63,588 bases of DNA, from positions 1 to 63,588 of the forward strand of contig JANYJV010000082.1 of the NCBI GenBank assembly GCA_025361725.1, given 5' to 3'. Origin of the DNA: Acidimicrobiia bacterium (GTDB taxonomy: Bacteria > Actinomycetota > Acidimicrobiia > IMCC26256 > JAENVU01). Shown here piece after piece: positions 42,053 to 51,909 of the stretch. A program made the translations under genes and the position numbers. The notes beneath the pieces were generated by a model that was not told the origin of the DNA, did no database searches, and worked only from the letters and a program-made list of their open reading frames with translations. Position 1 is the first letter of the stretch. Every line of letters begins with the position of its first letter.

Positions 42053-43690
42053 ATGGGGAAAGTTCGCAACGTTTTGGTGGGCACGGGGGTTGTGGTGCTC
42101 GGCATGGGATGGGCTGGTCCGGCGGTAGCCGGGCCAGCCGCCCGGGCTGATCACCGCGGCCCGAAGGTCCTACTGGTGGGCAATTACCGCGGCCGTGCCG
42201 GCACGTACTCGAGCATCCAGTCGGCCGTCGACGCCGCCGCTCCGGGGGACTGGGTCCTCGTCGGCCCGGGCGACTACCACGAGCGCGCCGACTACCGCCA
42301 CGACGGCGGCGCTGGGCAGGCCAGTGGCGCGGTGCTCGTCGCGACGCCGGGGATTCACATTCGGGGCATGGATCGCAACGCGGTGGTGGTCGACGGTACG
42401 AAGCCGGGTGCATCGGCCTGTTCCGCCGCGCCCGGGGATCAGGATCTCGGTCCGCGCGACCCGACGGATGCCCACGTCGGTCGCAACGGAGTGTTCGTCT
42501 CGAAGGTCGACGGCGTGTCGGTGGAGAACCTCACTGCGTGCAACTTCTTGAACGGCCACGGTGGCGGCAACGCGATCTGGTTCAACGGCGGTGACGGCAG
42601 CGGTACGCAGGGCATGGGCAGCTTCCTCGGTGACTACCTCACTGCCACCACGAGCTACTTCGAGTCCGGGCATCCGCAAGCGGAGTACGGCATCTTCGTG
42701 TCGAACGTCTCGGGTCCCGGCGTGGTCGACCACAGCTACGCCAGCAATATGGCCGACAGCTCCTATTACATCGGTGCGTGCCCGGACTGTCAGACCTGGT
42801 TGATCAACGCGCACGCGCAAGGCTCCGCGCTCGGCTACTCGGGCACCAACTCCGGTGGGCGGCTCGTCATCGCGGCGTCTGAGTTCGACCACAACAAGAC
42901 CGGCATCTCCACCAACAGTCAGAACAACGACGACGCACCGTCGCCCCAGGACGGTTCGTGTCCCGCAGGTGCGCCGACGACGAGCGCGATCCACTCCTGC
43001 ACGTTCTTCCTCGGCAATCACATCCACGACAACAACAATCCCAACGTCCCGAGCTCAGGCAGCGCCGACCTCGGGCCGGTGGGGACCGGAATGGTGGTGT
43101 CGGGCGGCCGTCACGACACGATCGCGTTCAACCGCATCGAGCACAACGGCGCGTGGGGTGTGTTGCTCGTTCCGTTCCCCGACAGCAGCACCAACCCGCC
43201 GGCAGTCGCGAACTGCGCAGGTGGGGTCGACCACCCGGGCGACATCCTCGGCGCGCTTGGCGTCACCTGTTTCTTCGATGATTTCGCGAACGAGGTTGCG
43301 AACAACACGTTCGCCGGCAACGGCTTCTATGGCAACGAAACTAACGGCGATCTCGGCGACCTGAGCGGCCAGCACGAGGTTGGCAACTGCTTCCACGGCA
43401 ACACGAATCCGGCCGGCGTCACAACGAGTCCGGCGAACCTACAGACGACCCACGGCGTGTGCGGTGTGCCGAACGCCGGCGCCGACTTGTTCAGTCCCTT
43501 GTCCGCACAAGTCATCTGTGACACCGAGGCGTTCGGCCCGTGCCCGTCGACCCCCACGCAGAATTACCCCCGCAAGACCCAGGTGGCGTTGGTCCCGCTG
43601 CGGCGCCAGCCGACAATGCCGAACCCGTGCAAGGGAGTGCCGCGCAACCGGTGGTGTCGTGGCCGTGATCACCGCGACGATGCCGGCTGA
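42053..43690 (+). CDS. Secreted right-handed parallel beta-helix protein
   Basis: 545 residues from the ATG at 42053; an ATG at 42041 and a TTG at 42032 are in phase. Signal peptide MGKVRNVLVGTGVVVLGMGW to about 26 (AVAG). PbH1-type coils with Asn ladders follow (SSIQSAVDAAAPGDWVLVGPG, IHIRGMDRNAVVVDG, VENLTACNFLNG, HTIAFNRIEHNGAWGV style). Several Cys pairs suggest disulfides. Polysaccharide lyases and adhesins share this fold; no catalytic site identified. C-terminus is basic, ending DHRDDAG. Confidence 0.8.
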   Translation: MGKVRNVLVGTGVVVLGMGWAGPAVAGPAARADHRGPKVLLVGNYRGRAGTYSSIQSAVDAAAPGDWVLVGPGDYHERADYRHDGGAGQASGAVLVATPGIHIRGMDRNAVVVDGTKPGASACSAAPGDQDLGPRDPTDAHVGRNGVFVSKVDGVSVENLTACNFLNGHGGGNAIWFNGGDGSGTQGMGSFLGDYLTATTSYFESGHPQAEYGIFVSNVSGPGVVDHSYASNMADSSYYIGACPDCQTWLINAHAQGSALGYSGTNSGGRLVIAASEFDHNKTGISTNSQNNDDAPSPQDGSCPAGAPTTSAIHSCTFFLGNHIHDNNNPNVPSSGSADLGPVGTGMVVSGGRHDTIAFNRIEHNGAWGVLLVPFPDSSTNPPAVANCAGGVDHPGDILGALGVTCFFDDFANEVANNTFAGNGFYGNETNGDLGDLSGQHEVGNCFHGNTNPAGVTTSPANLQTTHGVCGVPNAGADLFSPLSAQVICDTEAFGPCPSTPTQNYPRKTQVALVPLRRQPTMPNPCKGVPRNRWCRGRDHRDDAG

Positions 43691-43717
43691 GTCACGCTCA
43701 CACGAGGGGAACGCTGA

Positions 43718-44176
43718 ATGGGACGGATCGACGACCGCTTGACTGCACTCGGGGTCACCCTGCCCCCGGTGTTCCCGCCCGTCGGCAGCTACACCGGGTG
43801 TGCCCAGAGCGGGAACCTGCTCTACGTGGGTGGCCACGGCCCGGTGAACGGCGCCGAGATCGTGACGGGCAAGGTCGGTGACACCGTCAGCATCGAGGAA
43901 GCACAACGGGCGGCGCGCCTCACCGCGCTCTCGATACTCGCAACGATGCGCGCGGAGCTCGGTGACCTGGACCGCGTCGTACGAATCGTCAAGGTCTTCG
44001 GCATGGTGAATGCCGCACCCGGCTTCAACCAGATGCCGGGCGTGATCGACGGATGCTCCGATGTGCTCGTCGAGATCTTCGGCGAGTCAGGCCGGCACAC
44101 CCGAACGGCTGTCGGTCTGGCCGAGCTGCCGTTCGACATCGCGGTGGAGATCGAACTGATCGCGGAAGTGGCCTGA
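43718..44176 (+). CDS. RidA family (YjgF/UK114) protein
   Basis: 152 residues. Small trimeric enzyme family that hydrolyses reactive enamine/imine intermediates. Segments GNLLYVGGHGPVNG, ATMRAELGDLDRVVRIVKVFGMVN and FGESGRHTRTAVGLAELPFDIAVEIELIA fit the family; the Arg of the HTRTAVG region is the ligand-binding one in RidA. The N-terminal extension and Cys in GCAQSG are unlike housekeeping RidA, so it may be a paralogue. Lies 3 bases from the pentapeptide gene. Confidence 0.85.
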   Translation: MGRIDDRLTALGVTLPPVFPPVGSYTGCAQSGNLLYVGGHGPVNGAEIVTGKVGDTVSIEEAQRAARLTALSILATMRAELGDLDRVVRIVKVFGMVNAAPGFNQMPGVIDGCSDVLVEIFGESGRHTRTAVGLAELPFDIAVEIELIAEVA

Positions 44177-44179
44177 CCC

Positions 44180-44839
44180 GTGGTGGGAGTGGCGAGTCCG
44201 AAGGAGATTCCCGAGCCGTCGCCGCCCGAAATGGTCGACGAGCCGGAGTCCCTCGATGCGCTCGAGCGGGGCGAGGACTACTTGGAAGTTCGCGTCGACG
44301 CCGTGGACCTCGCGGGCGTCGACGCGTCGCACGCGCATCTCACGCGGAGCGAGTTCATCGGGACCACGCTCACGGCCGCAACGCTGCGGGCCGTCACGCT
44401 CGTCGATGTGCGCTTCAGGGACTGCGAACTCTCGGGCGCGGATCTGCACGATGCGTCGCTGCACCGAGTGGAGTTCCGGAACTGCCGGATGGTGGGGATC
44501 AACCTCTCCGAGGCGGAACTTCGTCATGTGCGGTTCGTCGACTGCAAGCTCGACGACGCCAACCTGCGTCTCGCTCGGCTCGATCACGTCCGGACCGACG
44601 GGTGCTCGATGGTCGAGGCCGACGCCTACGAAGCGAGCCTCACCGCGGTCCGGTTCGTCGCCACCGACCTTTCTCGCGCGGACCTGTCGAAGGTGGTAGT
44701 GACCGGGCTGGACCTCCGGGGATCCACGATCGAAGCCCTGCGCGGTGCGGCGAATCTTCATCACATCCGCATCGGCGCCGACCAAGTCATACCGTTCGCG
44801 GTCAGCGTCTTCACCGAGACCGGCGTTCACATCGACTGA
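44180..44839 (+). CDS. Pentapeptide-repeat protein
   Basis: 219 residues, GTG start. Repeats of the A(D/N)Lxx type across about 40-190 (for example ELSGADLHDASL, NLSEAELRHVRF, DLSRADLSKVV), forming a right-handed quadrilateral beta-helix. Acidic start. Family members include gyrase-mimicking DNA mimics; no evidence for that here. Sequence is Asp-rich like such mimics, but this is only suggestive. Confidence 0.82.
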   Translation: MVGVASPKEIPEPSPPEMVDEPESLDALERGEDYLEVRVDAVDLAGVDASHAHLTRSEFIGTTLTAATLRAVTLVDVRFRDCELSGADLHDASLHRVEFRNCRMVGINLSEAELRHVRFVDCKLDDANLRLARLDHVRTDGCSMVEADAYEASLTAVRFVATDLSRADLSKVVVTGLDLRGSTIEALRGAANLHHIRIGADQVIPFAVSVFTETGVHID

Positions 44840-44881
44840 TCCCGCCGGGGCCCCTCGCCGCACTCTGGGGGAGTCGGCCTG

Positions 44882-44918
44882 AGAGGGCGAGCGGATAGGC
44901 GCCTTCGCGCTCACACGG
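44882..44918 (-). repeat. Second repeat type, copy B
   Basis: 37 bp whose reverse complement matches 34827-34862 with one inserted A and one substitution. Here AGGCGCCT is a perfect palindrome inside GAGCG/CGCTC arms. It lies after the pentapeptide-protein gene, in the 158-base gap before proS. Confidence 0.7.
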
Positions 44919-44931
44919 TTTCGGCTCGCCC

Positions 44932-44975
44932 GTGGCCCGAGCGGCCCGTGAACGAAGTGAACATGAGCGGGGAAC
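44932..44975 (+). repeat. Dispersed hairpin repeat, divergent copy before proS
   Basis: GTGGCCCGAGCGGCCCG and GAGCGGGGA flanks match the other copies, but the central hairpin is replaced by an unrelated 15-base segment (TGAACGAAGTGAACA, a short direct repeat). Confidence 0.5.
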
Positions 44976-44983
44976 CGGTTCAG

Positions 44984-44989
44984 TAACCT
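44984..44989 (+). promoter_or_regulatory. Putative proS -10 box, leaderless
   Basis: TAACCT eight bases before the proS ATG at 44998, with no Shine-Dalgarno close by. Confidence 0.45.
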
Positions 44990-44997
44990 CCGCGGCC

Positions 44998-46716
44998 ATG
45001 CGCATGTCCTCCCTCTTCCTTCGCACGTTGCGTGACGACCCGGCCGACGCTGAGGTCGCGAGTCATCAACTCATGGTGCGGGCCGGACTGATCCGGCGGG
45101 TGTCGTCCGGCATCTACTCGTGGCTGCCGATGGGGAATCGGGTTCTTCGGAACGTGGCGCAGATCGTGCGCGACGAGATGGACGAGGCCGGTGCACAAGA
45201 GGTGAGCCTGCCGATTGCCCAACCGCTGGATCTCTGGAAGCAGTCCGGCCGTGATGAGATGTACGGGTCGATGATGTTCCGGGTGCAGGACCGCAAGGAG
45301 AACTGGTACGCGCTGGCGCCCACGGCCGAGGAGGTCGTCACCACGTTGGTCGCGGGGGAGTACTCGAGCTACCGGGACCTGCCCGTGAACCTGTACCAGA
45401 TCAACTGGAAGTACCGCGACGAGCTTCGCCCGCGCTTCGGCTTGCTGCGGGCGCGCGAGTTCCTGATGAAGGACGCGTACTCCTTCGACGCCGATCTCGA
45501 GGGTTTGCAGCGCAGCTACGACGCGATGTTCGCGGCCTACCAACGGGTGTTCACTCGATGCGGCCTGACCTTCCGATCCGTGAAGGCGCAGTCCGGTGAG
45601 ATCGGTGGCGATACGAGCCAGGAGTTCATGGCCGTCGCCGCGATCGGTGAGGACGCGTTCGTCTGGTGTGAGCAGTGCGACTACGCGGCCAACACCGAGG
45701 CCGCGACGCGCAGACCCACTCCCGAGGTCTCGATCGTCGACCCGGGTCCTCGCGAGTCGGTGCACACGCCCGACATGCCCGGCATCGACGTCGTGGCCGA
45801 ACACCTCGGCACCACTGCGGACCTCCTCATGAAGTCCATTGCGTTCGACGTCGACGGCGACTTGGTACTCGCCCTCGTTCCCGGCGACCGGGAGGTCAAC
45901 GAGTTCGCCGTCGCCAACGCGTACGCGCCGGCCAAGGTGCGGCTGTACACCGACGCCGATTTCGCGGCGCACCCCGAGATCCCAAAGGGCTACATCGGTC
46001 CGGATTTCGATGGCGCGACCCGCACGATTGCCGACAGTTCGTTGCGCGCACCTCATGGCTGGGTCACGGGCGCGAATCGCGTCGACCATCACGACCGCAA
46101 CGTGATGCTCGGACGGGAATTCACGCCGACGGCCTGGGCCGAGATCGTCGTCGTGGAGCCCGGGGACCGATGCCCGAGTTGTGGGGGTCCGTTGCGCATC
46201 GATCGCGGGATCGAGGTCGGTCACGTCTTCCAACTCGGTGATAAGTATTCGAAAGCGCTCGGTGCGACCTACGTCGACGACAGTGGCAGCGAGCATCCGA
46301 TGGTCATGGGCTGTTACGGCATCGGTGTGAGTCGGATCCTCTCGGCCATCGTGGAGGAACATCACGACGACCATGGCATCGCGTGGCCTGCATCGATCGC
46401 GCCGTATCAGGTACATCTGGTGATGCTGCCGGGCCGCGGTGACGGTGCGGTGGCAGTCCTCGCTACGGCGGAAGAGTTGTACGCGGGCCTCCGAGACCGT
46501 GGTGTGGAAGTGCTCTTCGACGATCGCGACGCGAGCCCGGGCGTGAAGTTCGCCGACGCGGATCTGCTCGGCATGCCGATCCAGATCACCCTCGGCGGCA
46601 AGGGTTTGGCGCGCGGCATCGTCGAACGCAAAGTGCGCGCCACCGGCGAGCGCGACGAAATCGATCTCGCCAATGCCGTCGAGATACTCGCGGCTCAGGC
46701 GGCCGCGCAGTCGTGA
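44998..46716 (+). CDS. proS: Prolyl-tRNA synthetase, bacterial type
   Basis: Charges tRNA-Pro; 572 residues, normal bacterial length including the editing insertion. Class II motifs (RVSSGIYSWLPMGNRVLRN, YQINWKYRDELRPRFGLLRAREFLMKDAYSF, then motif 3 with GVSRILSAIVEEHHDD), the YbaK-like editing domain about 235-400 (KSIAFDVDGDLVLALVPGDREVNE) and the C-terminal anticodon-binding domain. The ATG at 44998 fits the TAACCT box; an ATG two codons later is possible. Overlaps the ligase gene by four bases. Confidence 0.95.
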   Translation: MRMSSLFLRTLRDDPADAEVASHQLMVRAGLIRRVSSGIYSWLPMGNRVLRNVAQIVRDEMDEAGAQEVSLPIAQPLDLWKQSGRDEMYGSMMFRVQDRKENWYALAPTAEEVVTTLVAGEYSSYRDLPVNLYQINWKYRDELRPRFGLLRAREFLMKDAYSFDADLEGLQRSYDAMFAAYQRVFTRCGLTFRSVKAQSGEIGGDTSQEFMAVAAIGEDAFVWCEQCDYAANTEAATRRPTPEVSIVDPGPRESVHTPDMPGIDVVAEHLGTTADLLMKSIAFDVDGDLVLALVPGDREVNEFAVANAYAPAKVRLYTDADFAAHPEIPKGYIGPDFDGATRTIADSSLRAPHGWVTGANRVDHHDRNVMLGREFTPTAWAEIVVVEPGDRCPSCGGPLRIDRGIEVGHVFQLGDKYSKALGATYVDDSGSEHPMVMGCYGIGVSRILSAIVEEHHDDHGIAWPASIAPYQVHLVMLPGRGDGAVAVLATAEELYAGLRDRGVEVLFDDRDASPGVKFADADLLGMPIQITLGGKGLARGIVERKVRATGERDEIDLANAVEILAAQAAAQS

Positions 46717-47798
46717 CGCTTCCCGTCTCTTCGCCGGTGTCGCCGATGTTGGCGAAGCTCGCTCGTGAACTCCCGATCGGTGAGCAGTGGAGCTACGAGC
46801 CGAAGTGGGACGGCTTCCGGTGCGTCGTCTTCCGTGACGGTGACACCGTTGAGCTCGGATCCCGGAACGAGAAGCCGCTGACGCGGTATTTCCCCGAGCT
46901 GGTCGAGCCGCTGAAGGCCGCGTTGCCGGATCCGGCGGTGGTCGACGGGGAGATCGTGATCATGACCGACACCGGGCTCGAGTTCGAGGTGCTCTCCCAG
47001 CGCATCCATCCCGCGGCGAGCCGGATCGAGAAGCTGGCCGTCGAGACGCCGGCGGCGTTCGTTGCCTTCGATCTGTTGGCAGATTCCGCCGACCGACGTG
47101 CGGAACCCTTCGAGGTGCGACGCGGACTCCTCGAACAGCTCGTTTCCCCGAACCTGTCGGTTCGGGTCGCGCCGCGCACGCGCGACGCCGACGTCGCCGC
47201 GGGTTGGTTCGACGAGTTCGAAGGGGCCGGGCTCGACGGCCTGGTCGTCAAGGACGTGGACGGCACCTATCGGCCCGGTGAGCGCGGCTGGCTGAAGGTC
47301 AAGCACCTCCGCACCGCGGACGTCGTCGTCGGCGGGTTTCGGGTGCACAAAGACGGTGCCGGTGTGGGCTCGCTCCTGCTCGGTCTCTTCGACGCCGACG
47401 GCACGTTGCACCACATCGGAGTGGCATCGAGCTTCGATGCGAAGACTCGCGCGAGCCTCGCCGAGCAGCTGGAGCCGTACCGAACCGGTGCGCTCGAAGG
47501 TCACCCATGGGGCGACTGGGCGAGCGCGGCTGGCGCCGAGTCCGAAGGGCAACGCCGACCCGGCGCGGTCAGTCGGTGGAATGCCAAGAAGGACCTCTCC
47601 TGGGAGCCGATCCGGGTCGAGCTGGTGGCCGAGGTCGCGTACGAGCACATGCAGGGGGACCGGTTCCGTCACACCGCTCGCTTCCAACGGTGGCGGCCGG
47701 ATCGCGAACCGCATTCCTGCACCTACGAACAGCTCGAGGTGCCGGTGCCGGTCACGCTCCGAACCGTGTTCGACGCCGGCCGATCTGGTGCGGGCTGA
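46713..47798 (+). CDS. ATP-dependent DNA ligase (LigC type)
   Basis: 361 residues; GTG overlaps the proS stop. Adenylation domain with nucleophilic Lys31 (PKWDGFR), DGEI, FVAFDLL, and GLVVKD/WLKVKH motifs, plus an OB-fold domain. Minimal ATP ligases of this kind act in repair, often near Ku; here it follows an unrelated tRNA synthetase instead. The main replicative NAD ligase would be elsewhere. Confidence 0.92.
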   Translation: MTLPVSSPVSPMLAKLARELPIGEQWSYEPKWDGFRCVVFRDGDTVELGSRNEKPLTRYFPELVEPLKAALPDPAVVDGEIVIMTDTGLEFEVLSQRIHPAASRIEKLAVETPAAFVAFDLLADSADRRAEPFEVRRGLLEQLVSPNLSVRVAPRTRDADVAAGWFDEFEGAGLDGLVVKDVDGTYRPGERGWLKVKHLRTADVVVGGFRVHKDGAGVGSLLLGLFDADGTLHHIGVASSFDAKTRASLAEQLEPYRTGALEGHPWGDWASAAGAESEGQRRPGAVSRWNAKKDLSWEPIRVELVAEVAYEHMQGDRFRHTARFQRWRPDREPHSCTYEQLEVPVPVTLRTVFDAGRSGAG

Positions 47799-47810
47799 TG
47801 TGGTGCGGGC

Positions 47811-48749
47811 TCAGTCCGCAGGCAGGCCGCGGTAGATCGCCCGCAGGACCGGAGTGCGGCGCGTGACGTAACGGTTCACGTCGTCCGACGGTTCACACAG
47901 TTCGGCCAAGGCTCGCCACGGTAGGTACGGATAGCGGTGATGTTCCTCGTGGTACAGCAGCCGCGGTGACGTCCAGACGATGCGGTCGACGAGTCCGCAG
48001 TCCGTGGTGCGCGACACGTGGCTGCCCTCGACCGTGGCCACGCCGTCGGGGTCGAGGCGCGCGTGTTGGACGTAGGTGCGCAGGCGGTTCAGCAACGGGT
48101 ACAGCGTGACCAACGATCCGTAGTACAGCGCGATGACGTCGAGGCGTCCGAGCCACACCATGCCGGCGAGCAACGCGACGAGGCACCCGGCGAACACGAT
48201 GCGGAGCCCGAGCCCACCGCCGCCTTCGGACTGTTCGGCGCGGAAGCGGCGGTACTGCACGACCATCGTCCCGCCGACGAGGTCGCGGAGGATCGCCCGT
48301 CGGAACTCGCGCCGGGTGGGAACGTCGAGGAACACCGTCTCCGGATCGTCGGGTCCGAAGAAGCCGTCGGCGCGGTGGTGGGCGGTGTGTGAGGCGCGGT
48401 AGACGCCGACCGGCAAGGCGAACCAGATCCCGGAGAGGAGGTTGCCGAGGATGTCGTTCCAACGCCGCGAACCCATGAGGCTGTAGTGGGCGGCTTCGTG
48501 AATCCATTCCGACATCGCGCGCTGGTGGATCACGCATGCCGCCAACGACAGGGGCACGTAGGCCCACCACGGCAACCACGCGAACCCGAGCCAGAACCAA
48601 GCGATCAGCAATCCGTCCGTCGCAGCGAGGTGCACGACGTTCAGCAACGAATCACGAGGGCGGAGGTGGGTGCGACGCAGTTCTGCGAGATTCGTGCGCG
48701 TCCCGCCGGTGCCCACGCCCTCTCCATCATTGGCCATCGGCGCGGTCAC
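47811..48749 (-). CDS. Membrane fatty acid desaturase family protein
   Basis: 312 residues; GTG overlaps the upstream methyltransferase stop. Diiron His-box motifs typical of the superfamily: HEAAH (HExxH-like spacing HxxxH), HTAHH and EEHHRYPYLPW, with four hydrophobic segments around them. Could be a lipid desaturase or hydroxylase. Convergent with the ligase gene. Confidence 0.85.
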   Translation of the reverse strand: MTAPMANDGEGVGTGGTRTNLAELRRTHLRPRDSLLNVVHLAATDGLLIAWFWLGFAWLPWWAYVPLSLAACVIHQRAMSEWIHEAAHYSLMGSRRWNDILGNLLSGIWFALPVGVYRASHTAHHRADGFFGPDDPETVFLDVPTRREFRRAILRDLVGGTMVVQYRRFRAEQSEGGGGLGLRIVFAGCLVALLAGMVWLGRLDVIALYYGSLVTLYPLLNRLRTYVQHARLDPDGVATVEGSHVSRTTDCGLVDRIVWTSPRLLYHEEHHRYPYLPWRALAELCEPSDDVNRYVTRRTPVLRAIYRGLPAD

Positions 48750-49642
48750 CCCCGAGACTTCCGGCCGACGGCCGACATGAAGGCGGTGCCGCCGAACGCC
48801 GCATCCAACAGGTTCATGGGAAGAAACGCGAGCAGCAGCAGGGGGTAGTACCGGGAGCGGGGTGCTCGGGAGTGGTCGATCCCGTGACGGCGGAGCTCGG
48901 ACTGCACCGAGAGCGCCCACCCACAACTGTTCGGCTCCCAGCGGACGGCTTCGGTCTCGAGCCCGGAGGACTCGATCAGTCGGCGAACGGTCTGGCGGTC
49001 GAAGAGATAGAGGTGACGGGGGTAGTGGATGAGGCCCCATCGCTGTTTCCAGATCTTGGCGTCGAGCGATCCGACGTTCGGGGTCTCGAGGTACACCACC
49101 CCACCGGGTGCGAGCAGCGATGTGATCCGGGCGATTGTGGCGACCGGATCGAGGACGTGTTCGATCACGTGACTCATGAAGATCAGGTCGTACTGCTGGT
49201 CAGTCTCGAATTCCTCGAGGGTCCCGCAGAAGACGTCAAGGCCGCGCGCCTGCGCAGCAGCGGCCGCCTCGTCGCTGAGTTCGATGCCGTGGACGACCGG
49301 GAACTGATCGGCGAGTTCGGCGAGTACATCGCCGTTGGCGCATCCGATCTCGAGAAATCGACCGCCGGGCGGGAGGTGCTTCCGGCACCGTCCGGCTTGG
49401 CGACGCTGGTAGCGACCCAACAAGAAGCGGGCGAGGGGGTTCCCCTCAGTGGCGAAGCTGTGGTAGTCGGGCGGGTACAGGAGTGGCAGTTCCGCACGGG
49501 TTGGCGTCGGGTCCATGGCGACGAGTCGACAGTTCGAACACCGCACCAGGTTCGCCGGATTGGTCATGAAGTACTCGAAATCACGGCAGTCGTCGTAGAG
49601 CAATTCGGTACGTTCACCACAGAGCACACAGGAGCCGGCCAC
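48746..49642 (-). CDS. Zinc-finger class I methyltransferase
   Basis: 298 residues, GTG 49642 (TATCGT nine bases earlier, leaderless geometry). N-terminal four-Cys zinc-binding segment (CVLCGERTE ... CSNCRLVAMDP), then a methyltransferase domain with FLEIGCANGDVLAEL and IFMSHVIEHVLDP, and a C-terminal hydrophobic segment (YYPLLLLAFLPMNLLDA). Similar proteins modify sugars in natural-product or glycan pathways. Coupled to the desaturase, so perhaps part of a lipid or glycolipid modification pair. Confidence 0.85.
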   Translation of the reverse strand: MAGSCVLCGERTELLYDDCRDFEYFMTNPANLVRCSNCRLVAMDPTPTRAELPLLYPPDYHSFATEGNPLARFLLGRYQRRQAGRCRKHLPPGGRFLEIGCANGDVLAELADQFPVVHGIELSDEAAAAAQARGLDVFCGTLEEFETDQQYDLIFMSHVIEHVLDPVATIARITSLLAPGGVVYLETPNVGSLDAKIWKQRWGLIHYPRHLYLFDRQTVRRLIESSGLETEAVRWEPNSCGWALSVQSELRRHGIDHSRAPRSRYYPLLLLAFLPMNLLDAAFGGTAFMSAVGRKSRG

Positions 49643-49701
49643 GACGCCGAGACGATACTCCGCCCTGTTCGTACAGCCGAGCCCGGAGAATGGTCGTCTG
49701 G

Positions 49702-49813
49702 TAGTGTCGCCGGGCTCCACTGACGCAAAGGTCGGTGGAGTGGTTCTTCGGAGCCAGGCCAACGTGGGCCCAGTGCCCACGTCTCTTATTGACTGGACCC
49801 GGTTTTGCACCGG
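49702..49813 (+). promoter_or_regulatory. Structured leader of the rimP-nusA-infB operon
   Basis: TAGTGT (49702-49707) would start transcription at about 49713. Then CTCCACTG (49715-49722) can pair with CGGTGGAG (49733-49740), or GGCTCC (49713-49718) with GGAGCC (49750-49755): mutually exclusive stems sharing CTCC. A third stem ACGTGGGC/GCCCACGT (49762-49782) has 8 bp, and a fourth CCGGT/ACCGG is at 49799-49813. GGGAGGTG then precedes the rimP ATG. Confidence 0.5.
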
Positions 49814-49832
49814 ATGGAAGGGAGGTGGACAC

Positions 49833-50344
49833 ATGACCGACCGCGCACAGGCACTCCGTGCCGAGCTCGAGCCGATCGTGGCCAGCCTCGACCTTGCCAT
49901 CTACGACGTGACCCTGAGCGGCGGCGACCGCCCAACCTTGGCCGTGTTGCTCAGCCGGCCCGGTGGCGTGGACCTCGACGCGCTCGAGACGGCAACCCGC
50001 ACGATTTCGGCGACGTTGGACGCCTTGGATCCGGTGCGCAGCCGATACCTCCTCGAGGTGTCGAGTCCGGGGCTCGAACGCCCGCTGCGGACGCCCGAAC
50101 ATTTCGCCGGAGCGATGAATGAGGACATCACCCTGAAGACGCGGAACGAGGCCGGCCATGTGGAGCGACTCCGCGGCACCCTCGTGGCCAGCGACGACAC
50201 ATCGATCACCATCCGAACCGACAATGCCGACACCACGGTCGACCTGGCTGACGTCGAGCAGGCGCGCACCGTCTTCGTCTGGGGTCCTGCGCCCAAACCC
50301 GGTACTGGGTCTCGCCCCGGCCGGAAGAAAGAGGTCGCAGCGAA

Positions 50345-50348
<4 letters not shown>
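49833..50348 (+). CDS. rimP: Ribosome maturation factor RimP
   Basis: 171 residues from ATG 49833, with GGGAGGTG eight bases upstream. Needed for 30S assembly. Family segments LRAELEPIVASLDLAIYDVTLSGG, VDLDALETATRTISATLDALDP and YLLEVSSPGLERPL, then a C-terminal Sm-like barrel (RLRGTLVASDDTSITI) and a Lys-rich tail. Stop overlaps the nusA ATG. Confidence 0.95.
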
Positions 50349-51601
<1,253 letters not shown>

Positions 51602-51909
51602 AGCTCAGCCGGTCCGCACGTGTGTGGGGTGCCGCCGCCCGGCCTCGCCGGAGGAGTTGATCCGGCTGGCGCTGGGAACTGGCGCGTCAGTGCAGATCGG
51701 ACGCAATGTTCCCGGTCGAGGGGCGTGGCTGTGTGTGGGTCGCGTCGAGTGCTTCGACCTCGCAGTGCAACGGCGGTCGATTGCCCGAGCACTTCGGATC
51801 GAGCTCTCGGAACAGGAAATTTCACAACTCCGTGCGAGACTGCACGGAGCAGCCCCTGAGGGGTGCGACCGGACGGCAGAGCGCCGCTCGGTGGAGTTGA
51901 AGGACAGCG

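Noticed and set aside
44980-46416. Antisense frame of 478 codons across proS
   Set aside because: Same reason; its product has no domain and its extent mirrors proS.
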